64,000 nt of DNA from Mucilaginibacter sp. (GTDB taxonomy: Bacteria; Bacteroidota; Bacteroidia; Sphingobacteriales; Sphingobacteriaceae): NCBI RefSeq assembly GCF_025359345.1, contig NZ_JANYGQ010000017.1, positions 186,001 to 250,000 of the forward strand, written 5' to 3'. The notes under the pieces are model-generated. The model saw nothing but the letters and a program-made list of their open reading frames with translations, was not told where the DNA came from and did no database searches. Positions 8,470-17,233 of this stretch are shown here, one piece after another. The translations under genes were made by a program, and so were the position numbers. Within the stretch, counting starts at the first letter, position 1, and each line of letters starts with the position of its first letter.

Positions 8470-10968
8470 ATGAAATTTAAGATAAGAATATTAAGCCTGC
8501 TGTTAATGTTGCTGTTAAGCACCATTATGGCCGAGGCCGCGATAACGACGCACAGAACCGATGAACTGGGGACTATTACCGGTACGGTAACCGATAAGGC
8601 CGATGGGAAAACCATAATAGGCGCCACGGTAAGTATTCCCGATTTAAGGCGCGGCTCAATTACCGATGTGAACGGCCACTACTCGTTAGAAAATTTACCT
8701 AAAGGAGTTTACCTGGTACAAGTTAGCTACATAGGATATGCTACTTTTAACCAACGGGTTGATTTTACCAAAACCACTACGCTTGATATTCAGCTACAGG
8801 CATCATCGATAGAAACCGGCGAAGTAGTGATAACCGGCGTAAGCAAAGCCACCGAAATAAAACGCGACCCGGTGCCGATGGTCGCTGTAGGTAAAACCTT
8901 CCTCGACCAGCGTTCGGCAGCTGGTAATGTTATTGACATGATAGCCAATTTACCAGGCGTTAGCGCTGTTACTACTGGCCCGAATGTGTCGAAACCTTTT
9001 ATCCACGGCCTGGGTTATAACCGTGTGGTTACGCTGCAAGACGGCATACGCCAGGAAGGCCAGCAGTGGGGTGATGAGCATGGTGTGGAGGTTGATCAGA
9101 ATTCAATTGACCGTGTAGAGGTAATTAAGGGGCCGGCCAGCTTATCTTACGGCTCGGATGCCATAGGTGGTGTTGTTAATCTTATTACTCCGCCGCCGGT
9201 TGCCAATGGTAAAATATTAGGCTCGGTACAGGGAACTTATGGCACCAACAACAACCTGTTGAATGGTTCATTCAGGCTATATGGTAACAATAACGGGTTT
9301 GTTTGGGGTACGATATTATCTGCCAAAGAGGCCAAGGACTACCAAAACCCGCACGATGGCCGTGTTTATGCAACAAACTTTAAAGAGAAAGACGCCCGTT
9401 TTATGATGGGCCTGAATAAAAAATGGGGTACATCCTATTTTAACTTCTCGCTGTTTGACGATCAGCAGGCTATCCCGGATGGCAGCCGCGATTCGGTAAC
9501 CCGCCAGTTTACCAAACAAATTACCGAAGACGATGCATCGCGCACAATTGTGCCTGCATCTGAATTAAACTCGTACAAATTACCGGTTCTGCACCAGCAT
9601 GTACAGCTTTACAGGATTTACAACAACAGCAATTTCAATGTAGGCGATGGCAACCTTTTGGTTAATTTGGGTTACCAGTTTAGCCACCGTAGAGAATACA
9701 CCCATCCTGAAGATGCCGATGTTGCTGGATTGAACCTGCACCTGAGCACCTTTACGTATGATTTTAAGTATAGCTTTAATTTGAATAATGGGTATGAAAC
9801 TACTGTGGGCGTAAATGGCCAGTATCAAAACAACACCATTGGCGATGCTACCGAGTTCCCGATACCGGCCTATCACCAATTTGATATTGGTCCGTTCATT
9901 ATCATGAAAAAGAGCTTTGGCAAGCTCGACCTTTCTGGCGGCGCGAGGATCGACAGCCGTTCGTTCCACGGACAAGCGGCTTACATTGACACGGCGGGGA
10001 AATACCCTGTATTGTTCAACCCATCAAACGCTGCTACTCCGCCAACGGTGATTTCGCAGTTTTCGGCCCTGAACAAAACGTTTTCAGGGTTTAATGGAAG
10101 CTTTGGTGCAGCTTATAATTTTTCGAACAATTTCCTGCTGAAGGCTAATATTGCGCGCGGTTTCAGGGCGCCAAGTATCGCCGAGTTGTCTGCGAACGGG
10201 CCAGACCCGGGTTCGCAGATTTACCACATCGGTAACAACAACTTTAAGCCGGAATTTAGCACGCAGGAGGATATCGGTATGTTTGTTACCCTACCGAATG
10301 TATCGTTTAGCGTGGAGTTGTTTAATAACAATATCCAAAATTACATCTTCCAGCAACAGGAGTTGAATGCCGACGGATCGCCGGTACTGACGCAAGGCTA
10401 CAACACATTTACCTACGTGCAAAGTAAAGCAAGGATAAATGGAGGCGAGATTAGCCTTGACATACACCCGCTTAGCTGGCTGCACTTTGAAAACTCGATA
10501 GCCTTAACTTATGGCCAAAACCTGGGTACAGGCGGCCCGGTTGCCGACAGCTTAAAGTATTTGCCTTTCATCCCGCCACTGCATACCCATTCTGAACTGA
10601 AAGGTAATTTCAGCAAAGGCTTTGGCAGATTTAAAAATGTTTATGGCTTTGTGGGATTTGATCATTTTAGCGCGCAGAACCGCTTTTTTGCTGCCTACGG
10701 GACAGAAACATACACTGCTGGTTATAACCTGTTGAACGCAGGCATAGGTACCGAACTGGTAAACGCAGCCGGCCAAACCTGGGTGAAGCTATTTATTGAA
10801 GGCACCAACCTGGGCAATGTAAACTATCAAAGTAATATGAGCAGGCTTAAGTATTTTGATAATGCGAACGTGCCGGCGGGCGTCCAGCCCGGTATTTTTA
10901 ATATGGGCCGTAACGTAAGTTTCAAGGTGGTAGTTCCATTTGACTTATCCCCGCATCCAAAATCTTAA
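8470..10968 (+). CDS. TonB-dependent receptor, probable metal uptake
   Basis: An 832-residue outer-membrane receptor. The ATG at 8470 is chosen because it starts a clear signal peptide (IRILSLLLMLLLSTIMAEA); an upstream in-frame extension to 8206 overlaps the 110-residue gene and has no signal peptide. Residues about 32-115 are a carboxypeptidase-regulatory-like domain (GTVTDKADGKTIIGATVSIP). A plug domain follows (NLPGVSAVTTGPNVSKPFIHG, then VEVIKGPASLSYGSDAIGG). The rest is a beta-barrel ending in FDLSPHPKS, whose extreme C-terminus is not the usual aromatic residue. The GPNVSKPFIHGL plug is reminiscent of ZnuD-type zinc receptors; the small Cys/His neighbour and the shared Fur-type box support metal transport. 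Substrate is inference. Confidence 0.9.
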   Translation: MKFKIRILSLLLMLLLSTIMAEAAITTHRTDELGTITGTVTDKADGKTIIGATVSIPDLRRGSITDVNGHYSLENLPKGVYLVQVSYIGYATFNQRVDFTKTTTLDIQLQASSIETGEVVITGVSKATEIKRDPVPMVAVGKTFLDQRSAAGNVIDMIANLPGVSAVTTGPNVSKPFIHGLGYNRVVTLQDGIRQEGQQWGDEHGVEVDQNSIDRVEVIKGPASLSYGSDAIGGVVNLITPPPVANGKILGSVQGTYGTNNNLLNGSFRLYGNNNGFVWGTILSAKEAKDYQNPHDGRVYATNFKEKDARFMMGLNKKWGTSYFNFSLFDDQQAIPDGSRDSVTRQFTKQITEDDASRTIVPASELNSYKLPVLHQHVQLYRIYNNSNFNVGDGNLLVNLGYQFSHRREYTHPEDADVAGLNLHLSTFTYDFKYSFNLNNGYETTVGVNGQYQNNTIGDATEFPIPAYHQFDIGPFIIMKKSFGKLDLSGGARIDSRSFHGQAAYIDTAGKYPVLFNPSNAATPPTVISQFSALNKTFSGFNGSFGAAYNFSNNFLLKANIARGFRAPSIAELSANGPDPGSQIYHIGNNNFKPEFSTQEDIGMFVTLPNVSFSVELFNNNIQNYIFQQQELNADGSPVLTQGYNTFTYVQSKARINGGEISLDIHPLSWLHFENSIALTYGQNLGTGGPVADSLKYLPFIPPLHTHSELKGNFSKGFGRFKNVYGFVGFDHFSAQNRFFAAYGTETYTAGYNLLNAGIGTELVNAAGQTWVKLFIEGTNLGNVNYQSNMSRLKYFDNANVPAGVQPGIFNMGRNVSFKVVVPFDLSPHPKS

Positions 10969-10993
10969 AACTAAAGTAAACTATAAAACCAGG

Positions 10994-11026
10994 GTCCCGC
11001 AGCGATGCGGGACTTTTTTGTTTTTT
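10994..11026 (+). terminator. Intrinsic terminator after the TonB receptor
   Basis: Perfect 7-bp stem GTCCCGC/GCGGGAC with a 6-nt loop followed by a T-rich run (TTTTTTGTTTTTT). Confidence 0.88.
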
Positions 11027-11086
11027 AGTGATTGACCAGGGCTATGCTTAATGATTGACCAGGAGCAGTGCAATTGGCCGTTTAAG

Positions 11087-11251
11087 CTACTTGCCCCTAA
11101 ACATGGATGCTATCCAGATAATCAAAGCGATTACAACGATGACAGATATAATACCAACGACAGCGCCAGCTTTAAATATGCCTGTAATTACCGAACAACT
11201 GCTTAAGCACAGCAGCAAAACAATGAGGGATGGAAAATATAATCTTTTCAT
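11087..11251 (-). CDS. 54-residue lipoprotein with one membrane helix
   Basis: Short reading frame with a classic lipoprotein signal: start MKRLYFPSLIVLLL, lipobox LSSC (Cys19), then a Gly/Ala/Val-rich hydrophobic helix (about residues 29-49) and the basic end MFRGK. It starts at the CAT complement 11249-11251 and stops at 11087-11089. Very similar short LxxC proteins with an IFKAG-type turn and an Ile/Val helix are common in Sphingobacteriia genomes; some are labelled phosphatidate cytidylyltransferase, which the sequence does not support. Function unknown. It is shorter than many gene-finding cut-offs. Confidence 0.75.
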   Translation of the reverse strand: MKRLYFPSLIVLLLCLSSCSVITGIFKAGAVVGIISVIVVIALIIWIASMFRGK

Positions 11252-11341
11252 AGTAGGTTTTAGGTAATATAATATTCGAAACGACGAATAAGTTTTAGCC
11301 TGTGGAATTTATTTTGATACTCGACAAATATCATCCAAAAC

Positions 11342-11377
11342 AAAACCGCCAACTTATCTGATAAGTTGGCGGTTTTT
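11342..11377. terminator. Bidirectional terminator after the aminotransferase
   Basis: A long stem AAAACCGCCAACTTATC / GATAAGTTGGCGGTTTT with a minimal loop. It carries T runs on both strands, so it can end minus-strand aminotransferase transcripts and plus-strand readthrough. Confidence 0.85.
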
Positions 11378-11403
11378 AATATTTTGGGGTTTTTATTTCC
11401 TTC

Positions 11404-12660
11404 TTACTTCAATTTGGACAATGCATCTTTTATCCTGGGTAGTAATTCCTGTACGTCTTGCAGGGTACTTGCACCTACCGATACACGGAACCATGGGGTA
11501 TTATCATCTGTTCCGAATGCAGCAAACGGTACGAACGCTACTTTTGCCTCTTTAATCAGGTAAAAATTAGTATCTGCCGACGTTTTCAGCACGGTGCCGT
11601 CCGGTGTGGTTTTGCCTGCGTAATCAATTTTTATGGTCAGGTAAATAGCACCCATTGGCTCAATGGCGTCAACGTTAAATCCTTCGGCCTTTAATTGCTG
11701 GAAGCCCTGGTATAAGGTATTCAAACTGGCCTGTATATTGCCTTTTAATTCGGCAAGGTAACCCTTAACAAAATCATCTTGTCTTAAATATTTAGCCATG
11801 GCAACCTGCTCGGCCTTTGGCGCCCAAGCGCCCATATGGCCTACAATTGCCTTCATGTGGTTTATCACATTTGCCGGGCCAAAGCCCCAGCCTACACGCA
11901 CACCTGTGGCGGCAAAGCATTTTGAAGCACCGTCGACAAATATGGTCACATCTTTTAACTCGGGGCGCAGGCTAACCGGGTTGTAGTGTACATGTTTGCC
12001 AAAAGTAAGTTGTGAGTATATCTGGTCGTACAATAAATACAACGGTTTTTCGCCGGCCTTGCGGGTTTTGTTTTCGGCAATCACCAAATCACATATCTCT
12101 TCCAAGTCCTTTTTGGTAAACATGGTACCGGTTGGATTTAGTGGCGAGCAAAGGGCCAGCATAGCTGCTCCTTTTAAATGCGGCGCTATTTCATCAGCCG
12201 TAGGCATAAAATTATTTTCGGGCCGGGTAGGTATGATGACAGCTTCGGCATTGGTTAAATCGCAATAGTGGTTGTTGTTCCATGACGGTGCAGGGAAAAC
12301 AACTTTATCACCCGGGTCGATAAGCGCCAGGTAGGTTGAATATATCAATGGCCTCGAGCCGCCTGAAATCAAAATCTGGTTGGCAGTATAATCCAAATCA
12401 AACCTGCTTTTTAAAAAGGCGGATACGCTTTCCCTAAGATCAAGCACACCATCGGCCGGTGGATAGTTGGTTTGGTTGTTGGCATAGGCGTCAACAATGC
12501 CTTGCTTTAGTTCGGCAGGGATGGGGTAGATGTTTGAATCAAAATCGCCGATGGTTAAATTGGCAATGTTTTGTCCCTGGCGTTTTAGCTCGTTTATTTC
12601 ACCTGCAATTTTTATGATTTCGGACCCGTGCAGATTTTGGGCCAATAAAGAAACACTCAT
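11404..12660 (-). CDS. PLP-dependent class I/II aminotransferase
   Basis: A 418-residue fold-type I aminotransferase of the aspartate/aromatic group. Seen directly: the substrate loop ISGGSRPLIYSTYLAL, DPGDKVVFPAPSWNNN, the cofactor asparagine in CSPLNPTG, the PLP-ring aspartate region LLYDQIY, and the Schiff-base lysine Lys247 in DGASKCFAATGVRVGW. The C-terminal arginine that binds the substrate carboxylate is in PWFRVSVGAS. Substrate specificity cannot be fixed from sequence alone; aspartate or a related amino acid is likely. A single-gene unit with its own terminator. Confidence 0.9.
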   Translation of the reverse strand: MSVSLLAQNLHGSEIIKIAGEINELKRQGQNIANLTIGDFDSNIYPIPAELKQGIVDAYANNQTNYPPADGVLDLRESVSAFLKSRFDLDYTANQILISGGSRPLIYSTYLALIDPGDKVVFPAPSWNNNHYCDLTNAEAVIIPTRPENNFMPTADEIAPHLKGAAMLALCSPLNPTGTMFTKKDLEEICDLVIAENKTRKAGEKPLYLLYDQIYSQLTFGKHVHYNPVSLRPELKDVTIFVDGASKCFAATGVRVGWGFGPANVINHMKAIVGHMGAWAPKAEQVAMAKYLRQDDFVKGYLAELKGNIQASLNTLYQGFQQLKAEGFNVDAIEPMGAIYLTIKIDYAGKTTPDGTVLKTSADTNFYLIKEAKVAFVPFAAFGTDDNTPWFRVSVGASTLQDVQELLPRIKDALSKLK

Positions 12661-12781
12661 GTGGATGTGTGGGTTATAATGTGCAAAGTTAAGCGAAAAG
12701 CTGAAAGCAAAAAACGAAAACCTTTTTTTAGCTTTATGGCCTGTTACAAAAGGTATAATTGACTAACATAATTGCGGAAAA

Positions 12782-13339
12782 ATGACGGTTGAAAACCCAA
12801 TGGCTTACAGTTTTATTATGCAGGATGACATCTACCTGCTGAATACTGATAAGCTGCAATATACCCAACCCCCGGAAACAGTGACACCATCAGCCGTGGC
12901 GGAACCGGAGCCTCAATACACACCCGCCCCGGCGGCACCTGTTGCCTTGCCAGAGCCTGTCAGCTTTAAATACCTCGGTGGCAATAAAAAAGGTTTCCTG
13001 GTAATTACCCACTACCCGGAGCACGATTTTATGCACGACAAACACCTTGCAGCGTTGGAAAGTACGCTTACACGCTTAGGGTTTACCCGGGATGACATTG
13101 CAATTGTTAATCGGGTACATTATACAGATACTGATTTTGATGTTTTGGCTAGTTTCTTTACTCCTAAAAAACTGCTCATACTAGGGAAACATGCGATGCC
13201 TTTAAAGATGGAATCGCTCGAATTAAACAAACTCAAACAATCAGGCACGCTTACCGCATTACTTACATTCAGCTTTGATGAGATGATGGACAGCGTTGAG
13301 CATAAAAAAGCATTTTGGGAACAAATGAAGCAATTGTAA
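12782..13339 (+). CDS. Hypothetical protein upstream of rdgB
   Basis: A 185-residue soluble protein. Residues about 20-60 are a Pro/Ala/Glu-rich linker. The C-terminal 125 residues look like an alpha/beta domain ([20 protein letters not shown] near 75, then [12 protein letters not shown]). No catalytic motif is recognised. Its stop codon lies one base before the rdgB start, which implies translational coupling. The folded part may be related to DNA-polymerase-III-psi-like or other short alpha/beta proteins, but that is only a thought. Confidence 0.75.
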   Translation: MTVENPMAYSFIMQDDIYLLNTDKLQYTQPPETVTPSAVAEPEPQYTPAPAAPVALPEPVSFKYLGGNKKGFLVITHYPEHDFMHDKHLAALESTLTRLGFTRDDIAIVNRVHYTDTDFDVLASFFTPKKLLILGKHAMPLKMESLELNKLKQSGTLTALLTFSFDEMMDSVEHKKAFWEQMKQL

Positions 13340-13340
13340 T

Positions 13341-13919
13341 ATGCACCAGTTAGTTTTTGCCACCAATAATGCCCATAAACTGGAAGAAGTTGCCGCCAAA
13401 ATTGAAGGGCAGATAAAACTGCTGAGCCTTAATGATATCAATTGCACCGACGATATCGCCGAAACCGGGGAAACCTTCCGCGAAAATGCCTCGATAAAGA
13501 GCCAATACATCTACAATAAATATAAACTGGATTGCTTCGGCGATGACAGCGGCCTTGAAATTGACGCACTAAATGGCGACCCTGGCGTTTATTCCGCCCG
13601 TTATGCAGGCCAGCATGGCAACCACGATGCCAATATCAACAAAGTGCTGGCCAGCCTGCAAAATGTAACCGACCGTAAAGCCCGCTTCCGTACGGTAATA
13701 TCATTGATATGGAATGGCTATGAACATTTTTTTGAAGGTGCGATTGAAGGCACTATCCGCCACGAACGATCAGGTACCGAAGGTTTTGGGTACGACCCAA
13801 TATTTCAGCCCGATGGGTATGATGTCACCTTTGCCGAAATGAGCCTGGATGAAAAAAACAAAATAAGCCACCGTGCAATAGCGATGGAAAAGCTGGTTGA
13901 TTTTTTAAATGGAAGCTGA
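13341..13919 (+). CDS. rdgB: XTP/dITP pyrophosphatase
   Basis: A 192-residue HAM1-family house-cleaning enzyme that hydrolyses non-canonical purine nucleotides such as dITP and XTP to monophosphates, keeping them out of DNA and RNA. Diagnostic motifs: [12 protein letters not shown] at the N-terminus (phosphate binding), the metal-site region [15 protein letters not shown] near 69-82, and [11 protein letters not shown] near 148-158. Full length. Second gene of a two-gene operon. Confidence 0.95.
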   Translation: MHQLVFATNNAHKLEEVAAKIEGQIKLLSLNDINCTDDIAETGETFRENASIKSQYIYNKYKLDCFGDDSGLEIDALNGDPGVYSARYAGQHGNHDANINKVLASLQNVTDRKARFRTVISLIWNGYEHFFEGAIEGTIRHERSGTEGFGYDPIFQPDGYDVTFAEMSLDEKNKISHRAIAMEKLVDFLNGS

Positions 13920-13936
13920 TCTTCATCCGCCAGGTT

Positions 13937-15373
13937 TTACAACGTAGCCAATGCCCGTGTTGCCCTTGGATTTCCGGGCCTGATTATTAATGCCTGCTGA
14001 TAGCATTTTTTCGCATCTGCTTTATTGTTGTTCTTAAGGTAGGCATCTCCCAGGTCGTTCCACGCTATTACTATTTTTGGGAATAGCATCGTGTAAACTT
14101 TATATAACGAGATAGCCTTATCGAATTCATTTTTTGTCAAAAGTTGCTGACCAACATCCAGTAAAACCATGTCATTGCCCGGCTCCATGGCCGATTTCTG
14201 CATCTCAGATTTATAATTTTCTTCGAAATATTTACCACCGTTAGTACTTATAACCTGGTATAAATATTTTGCCGGTGGCAGGTGTAGCGGAGCAACCGGT
14301 TTGTTATTTAAAATGGCCGAGATTCGCATCCCAAGAGCTTCTGCTGTCCCCTCATCAAAGTTGGATAACACAATAACCACATTTTGTGTTTCCATATTGG
14401 CCGACCATAATGCGCTTAGCCCGGGTGCACCGCCCGCAAGTGCTATTTTGCCGGTTTTGGCAAATTCGGCCCAGGTGCTGCCGGGGGCTTTGCTAAACGG
14501 ATTGGTGAAAGCAATTTGCTTACTGTCATCCGTCAACAATTTATTATCATGCAGCATCGAATTTACAAATGCCAGCATATCATGGGTGGTGCTATATATC
14601 CCGCCATCGCCACCGCCAATAATATGCATTTCGGTATTAGTTTGCAGCGGGCCAAGTGAGTTCGATATATATCCGGTTGCTTTACCAGGTTCCGGTTTTA
14701 CATAAGCGTTAAACCCGGTTTGGACCATGCCGACCTTATCCAGTATTTGCTCTTTCAGCGCCTGGTGATAACTTTTACCTGTTACTTTTTCAATTATTGC
14801 AGCCAGCAAAACAAAACCCGAGTTTGAATATAGCGCATCTGTTCCCGGCTTAAAACTCAATGGTTCACGTTTAATGTAGGGCAAAATATCAGCGATGGTT
14901 TTTATCCGGGCAATTTCATCCGCATCCTCGCCAAAAGGTGGTCCGTCAGTATAACTGCCCAAGCCCGACTTATGCATGAGCAATTGCTGCACGGTAATTC
15001 CATTTAACCGGGGCGGGAAACCGGAAAGTAAAGCGCCCAAAGTATCGGCAAGCCGCAATTTGTTTTGCTCAACCAACTGCAATATCATCACCTTGGTAAA
15101 ATCCTTGGTTATTGAGCCAATTTGAAATTGTGTATTAACGGTGTTTGGCGTATTGTTTTCGTAGTCGGCCTTGCCAAAACTCTTAACATAAATAACGCTG
15201 CCATTATTTGCAACCAGCACATTGCCCGAAAACAACTGTAGGCCAACAGCTTTTTCAATCAGTGAATCCATGCGCGCGCCAACGGCGGCACCTGGTTGCT
15301 GTGCTTTTGCGTTAACAGCATAAAACGAAATTAAGATAGCAAATGAACGGACGAAGAGTTTACAGGATTTCAT
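13937..15373 (-). CDS. Class C beta-lactamase-like serine hydrolase with TPR tail
   Basis: An exported hydrolase of about 478 residues. The start at MKSCKLFVRSF is preferred because it gives a compact signal peptide; an ATG 10 codons upstream is possible. The penicillin-binding-protein/class C fold is shown by the nucleophile motif SITK (in QIGSITKDFTK), the YSN motif in DALYSNSGFVLLAAI, and a likely third-strand motif around HIIGGGDGG. After the catalytic domain a C-terminal TPR pair (about 100 residues) reads AWNDLGDAYLKNNNKADAKK and ends ALIIRPGNPRATRALATL. Such proteins are peptidases or esterases of envelope substrates; antibiotic hydrolysis should not be assumed. Confidence 0.88.
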   Translation of the reverse strand: MKSCKLFVRSFAILISFYAVNAKAQQPGAAVGARMDSLIEKAVGLQLFSGNVLVANNGSVIYVKSFGKADYENNTPNTVNTQFQIGSITKDFTKVMILQLVEQNKLRLADTLGALLSGFPPRLNGITVQQLLMHKSGLGSYTDGPPFGEDADEIARIKTIADILPYIKREPLSFKPGTDALYSNSGFVLLAAIIEKVTGKSYHQALKEQILDKVGMVQTGFNAYVKPEPGKATGYISNSLGPLQTNTEMHIIGGGDGGIYSTTHDMLAFVNSMLHDNKLLTDDSKQIAFTNPFSKAPGSTWAEFAKTGKIALAGGAPGLSALWSANMETQNVVIVLSNFDEGTAEALGMRISAILNNKPVAPLHLPPAKYLYQVISTNGGKYFEENYKSEMQKSAMEPGNDMVLLDVGQQLLTKNEFDKAISLYKVYTMLFPKIVIAWNDLGDAYLKNNNKADAKKCYQQALIIRPGNPRATRALATL

Positions 15374-15450
15374 TACCGTAAGTTTCTTCAATAGTAACCA
15401 CATATTGTAAATATGTATAACTTTTGGTGGAAACAGGTTCTTTTAAACAG

Positions 15451-15484
15451 CAAACGCTGCTAATTTGTGATTTAGCAGCGTTTG
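15451..15484 (-). terminator. Hairpin after rluB
   Basis: Perfect 13-bp inverted repeat CAAACGCTGCTAA / TTAGCAGCGTTTG with an 8-nt loop, 23 bases beyond the rluB stop. The T run on the minus strand is modest, so it may be a terminator or a transcript-stabilising hairpin. Confidence 0.6.
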
Positions 15485-15506
15485 TAATTATGTGAGCAAT
15501 CAATGA

Positions 15507-17015
15507 TTATTGAATCAAATGCTTTAATTGTATTACTTCTTTCTCTTCTAAAAAGCGCCACCTTCCGCGGGGTAGGTCCTTTTTAGTAAGGTTAGCGTAT
15601 ACCGCACGGTCAAGTTTTACCACTTCGTAGCCCAAGTGTTCAAATAAGCGGCGTACAATGCGGTTTTTGCCGCTGTGTATTTGTATACCTACTTCGCGTT
15701 TTGAGCCGCCTGCAACGTATGATACAGAATCAGGCTTTATCAAACCGTCTTCCAGCTCAATGCCAAAACCAATTTTGTTCAGGTCGCCCTGGGTTAAGCT
15801 TTTGTTCAGTTCAACTTGGTATAGTTTGGTTATGCTATTGCGGGGATGCGAAAGTTTGTCTGCAAGGTCGCCGTCGTTAGTCATCAGTAATAAGCCTGTG
15901 GTATTCCTGTCAAGGCGGCCTACGGGGTAAATGCGTTCTTTGCTGGCTTTTTCAACCAGGTGCATAACCGTACGGCGTTCCTGCGGGTCTTCGGTAGTAG
16001 TTATATAGTCTTTTGGTTTATTTAAAAGTACATAAACCATTTTTTCGCGTTTAAGCAATTCGCCGTTATAGCGTATCTCGTCTTTTTGCGGGTCAACTTT
16101 ATGGCCAAGTTCGTTTATAACAATACCATTAACCGATACCACGCCTGCAGCAATCAACTCATCAGCCTTACGGCGCGAGCAGATCCCTGCATTTGAAATG
16201 TAACGGTTAAGCCTTATCAGCCCGGTTTCTTTACTTTCAGCAGGGCCTTTTTTGCGGCCGCGCATTGTTTTTACCGGCGCATCAAGATCCTTGGTTATTT
16301 TATCGTAGTTTGGTTTTGAGCGTTGTGGTCTGTCGGCATCGTATGGTGTGTCGGCGCTTTTTCTTTTAAAGCCAAGCCCGCCTGACGGGCCTGCAGTAAA
16401 TTTTTTGTCGCCGGTTCTTTCACCACCAAATGAACGTTTTGGTTTATCATCAGCATTAAATGAACCTGTTGATGATTTGCTACGCGATGTGAAAGGTTTT
16501 TTGTCACCTGTTCTTTCACCGCCGAAACTTCTTTTTGGTTTATCATCGGAATTAAATCCGCCTGTTGAGCTGCCGCGTGATGAAAAAGGTTTTTTATCGC
16601 CGGTGCGTTCTCCGCCAAAATTCTTTGCCGGCCTTGGGTCATTGTCGGCTGTTCTGCCGGTGTATGGTCTGCCTTTTGGCGCGAATGCTCTTTTTTCACC
16701 AGATGATTCACCATCAGTTGGCCTGCCGCTATATGGCCTGCTTTTGCCCGTAAACGTTTTTTTGTCGCTGCTGCTAAAGCTGCTGGCAGGTTTGTCATAA
16801 CTGCTGTTTCCGCGCGGCGAAAACGATTTTTTCTCGCCCGGTGCTTCGTTGTTATATTTTTTTGATGGTCTGGTGCTTTTGGGTTGATCTGAACCTTGTG
16901 CCGAATTTCCTCGAGATGAGGTTGCTCTTTTGGGTCTTTCGCCAGTCTTCGGAGCCCTGTTTGATGATCTGCCGGACTTGTCGTCGCGGCCATTACCTGG
17001 TCTGTTAAATGCCAT
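15507..17015 (-). CDS. rluB: 23S rRNA pseudouridine synthase, RluB-like, with long disordered N-terminus
   Basis: A 502-residue protein. The C-terminal 240 residues are a standard large-subunit pseudouridine synthase: an S4 RNA-binding domain (LNRYISNAGICSRRKADELI) and the catalytic domain with GRLDRNTTGLLLMTNDGDL, whose Asp is the nucleophile. The family modifies 23S rRNA (RluB: U2605 in E. coli). The first 260 residues are a basic, low-complexity region of Arg/Gly/Ser/Pro containing about four copies of a unit related to RSFGGERTGDKKPF. Similar RGG/S-rich extensions are common in Bacteroidota RluB. The start at MAFNRPGNG is preferred to an ATG 12 codons upstream. Confidence 0.9.
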   Translation of the reverse strand: MAFNRPGNGRDDKSGRSSNRAPKTGERPKRATSSRGNSAQGSDQPKSTRPSKKYNNEAPGEKKSFSPRGNSSYDKPASSFSSSDKKTFTGKSRPYSGRPTDGESSGEKRAFAPKGRPYTGRTADNDPRPAKNFGGERTGDKKPFSSRGSSTGGFNSDDKPKRSFGGERTGDKKPFTSRSKSSTGSFNADDKPKRSFGGERTGDKKFTAGPSGGLGFKRKSADTPYDADRPQRSKPNYDKITKDLDAPVKTMRGRKKGPAESKETGLIRLNRYISNAGICSRRKADELIAAGVVSVNGIVINELGHKVDPQKDEIRYNGELLKREKMVYVLLNKPKDYITTTEDPQERRTVMHLVEKASKERIYPVGRLDRNTTGLLLMTNDGDLADKLSHPRNSITKLYQVELNKSLTQGDLNKIGFGIELEDGLIKPDSVSYVAGGSKREVGIQIHSGKNRIVRRLFEHLGYEVVKLDRAVYANLTKKDLPRGRWRFLEEKEVIQLKHLIQ

Positions 17016-17174
17016 AGTTTTAATTTTGCGCTTTCGCAGCGTGAGGGTCAAAGATAGCCTTTTTTGGGCGATTTTTGATTTTTTTTTATGACAAACAAAA
17101 AGTGCGTTTAAACGTTTTAAACCAAGTTTTTGGACCGAAAACCAGGTTTAAAAAATGCGCTGAAAAGCTAAGTG

Positions 17175-17206
17175 TTTGATAATGTGACTTATATAACTTA
17201 CCTTTG
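17175..17206 (+). promoter_or_regulatory. Consensus Bacteroidota promoter
   Basis: TTTG at 17175-17178 and TACCTTTG at 17199-17206 are separated by 20 bases, matching the -33/-7 pattern TTTG-N19/20-TAnnTTTG. Start codon of the lytic transglycosylase is 28 bases further. Confidence 0.75.
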
Positions 17207-17233
17207 CAGCACATTCTACCAAATGTATAATTT

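Noticed and set aside
11055..11267. 70-residue plus-strand frame
   Set aside because: It is antisense to the 54-residue lipoprotein gene and has no meaningful features.
16295..16993. Two long alternative frames opposite/within the rluB N-terminus
   Set aside because: They are open only because the repetitive Arg/Gly/Ser-coding sequence avoids stops in other frames; neither has a plausible start or family.
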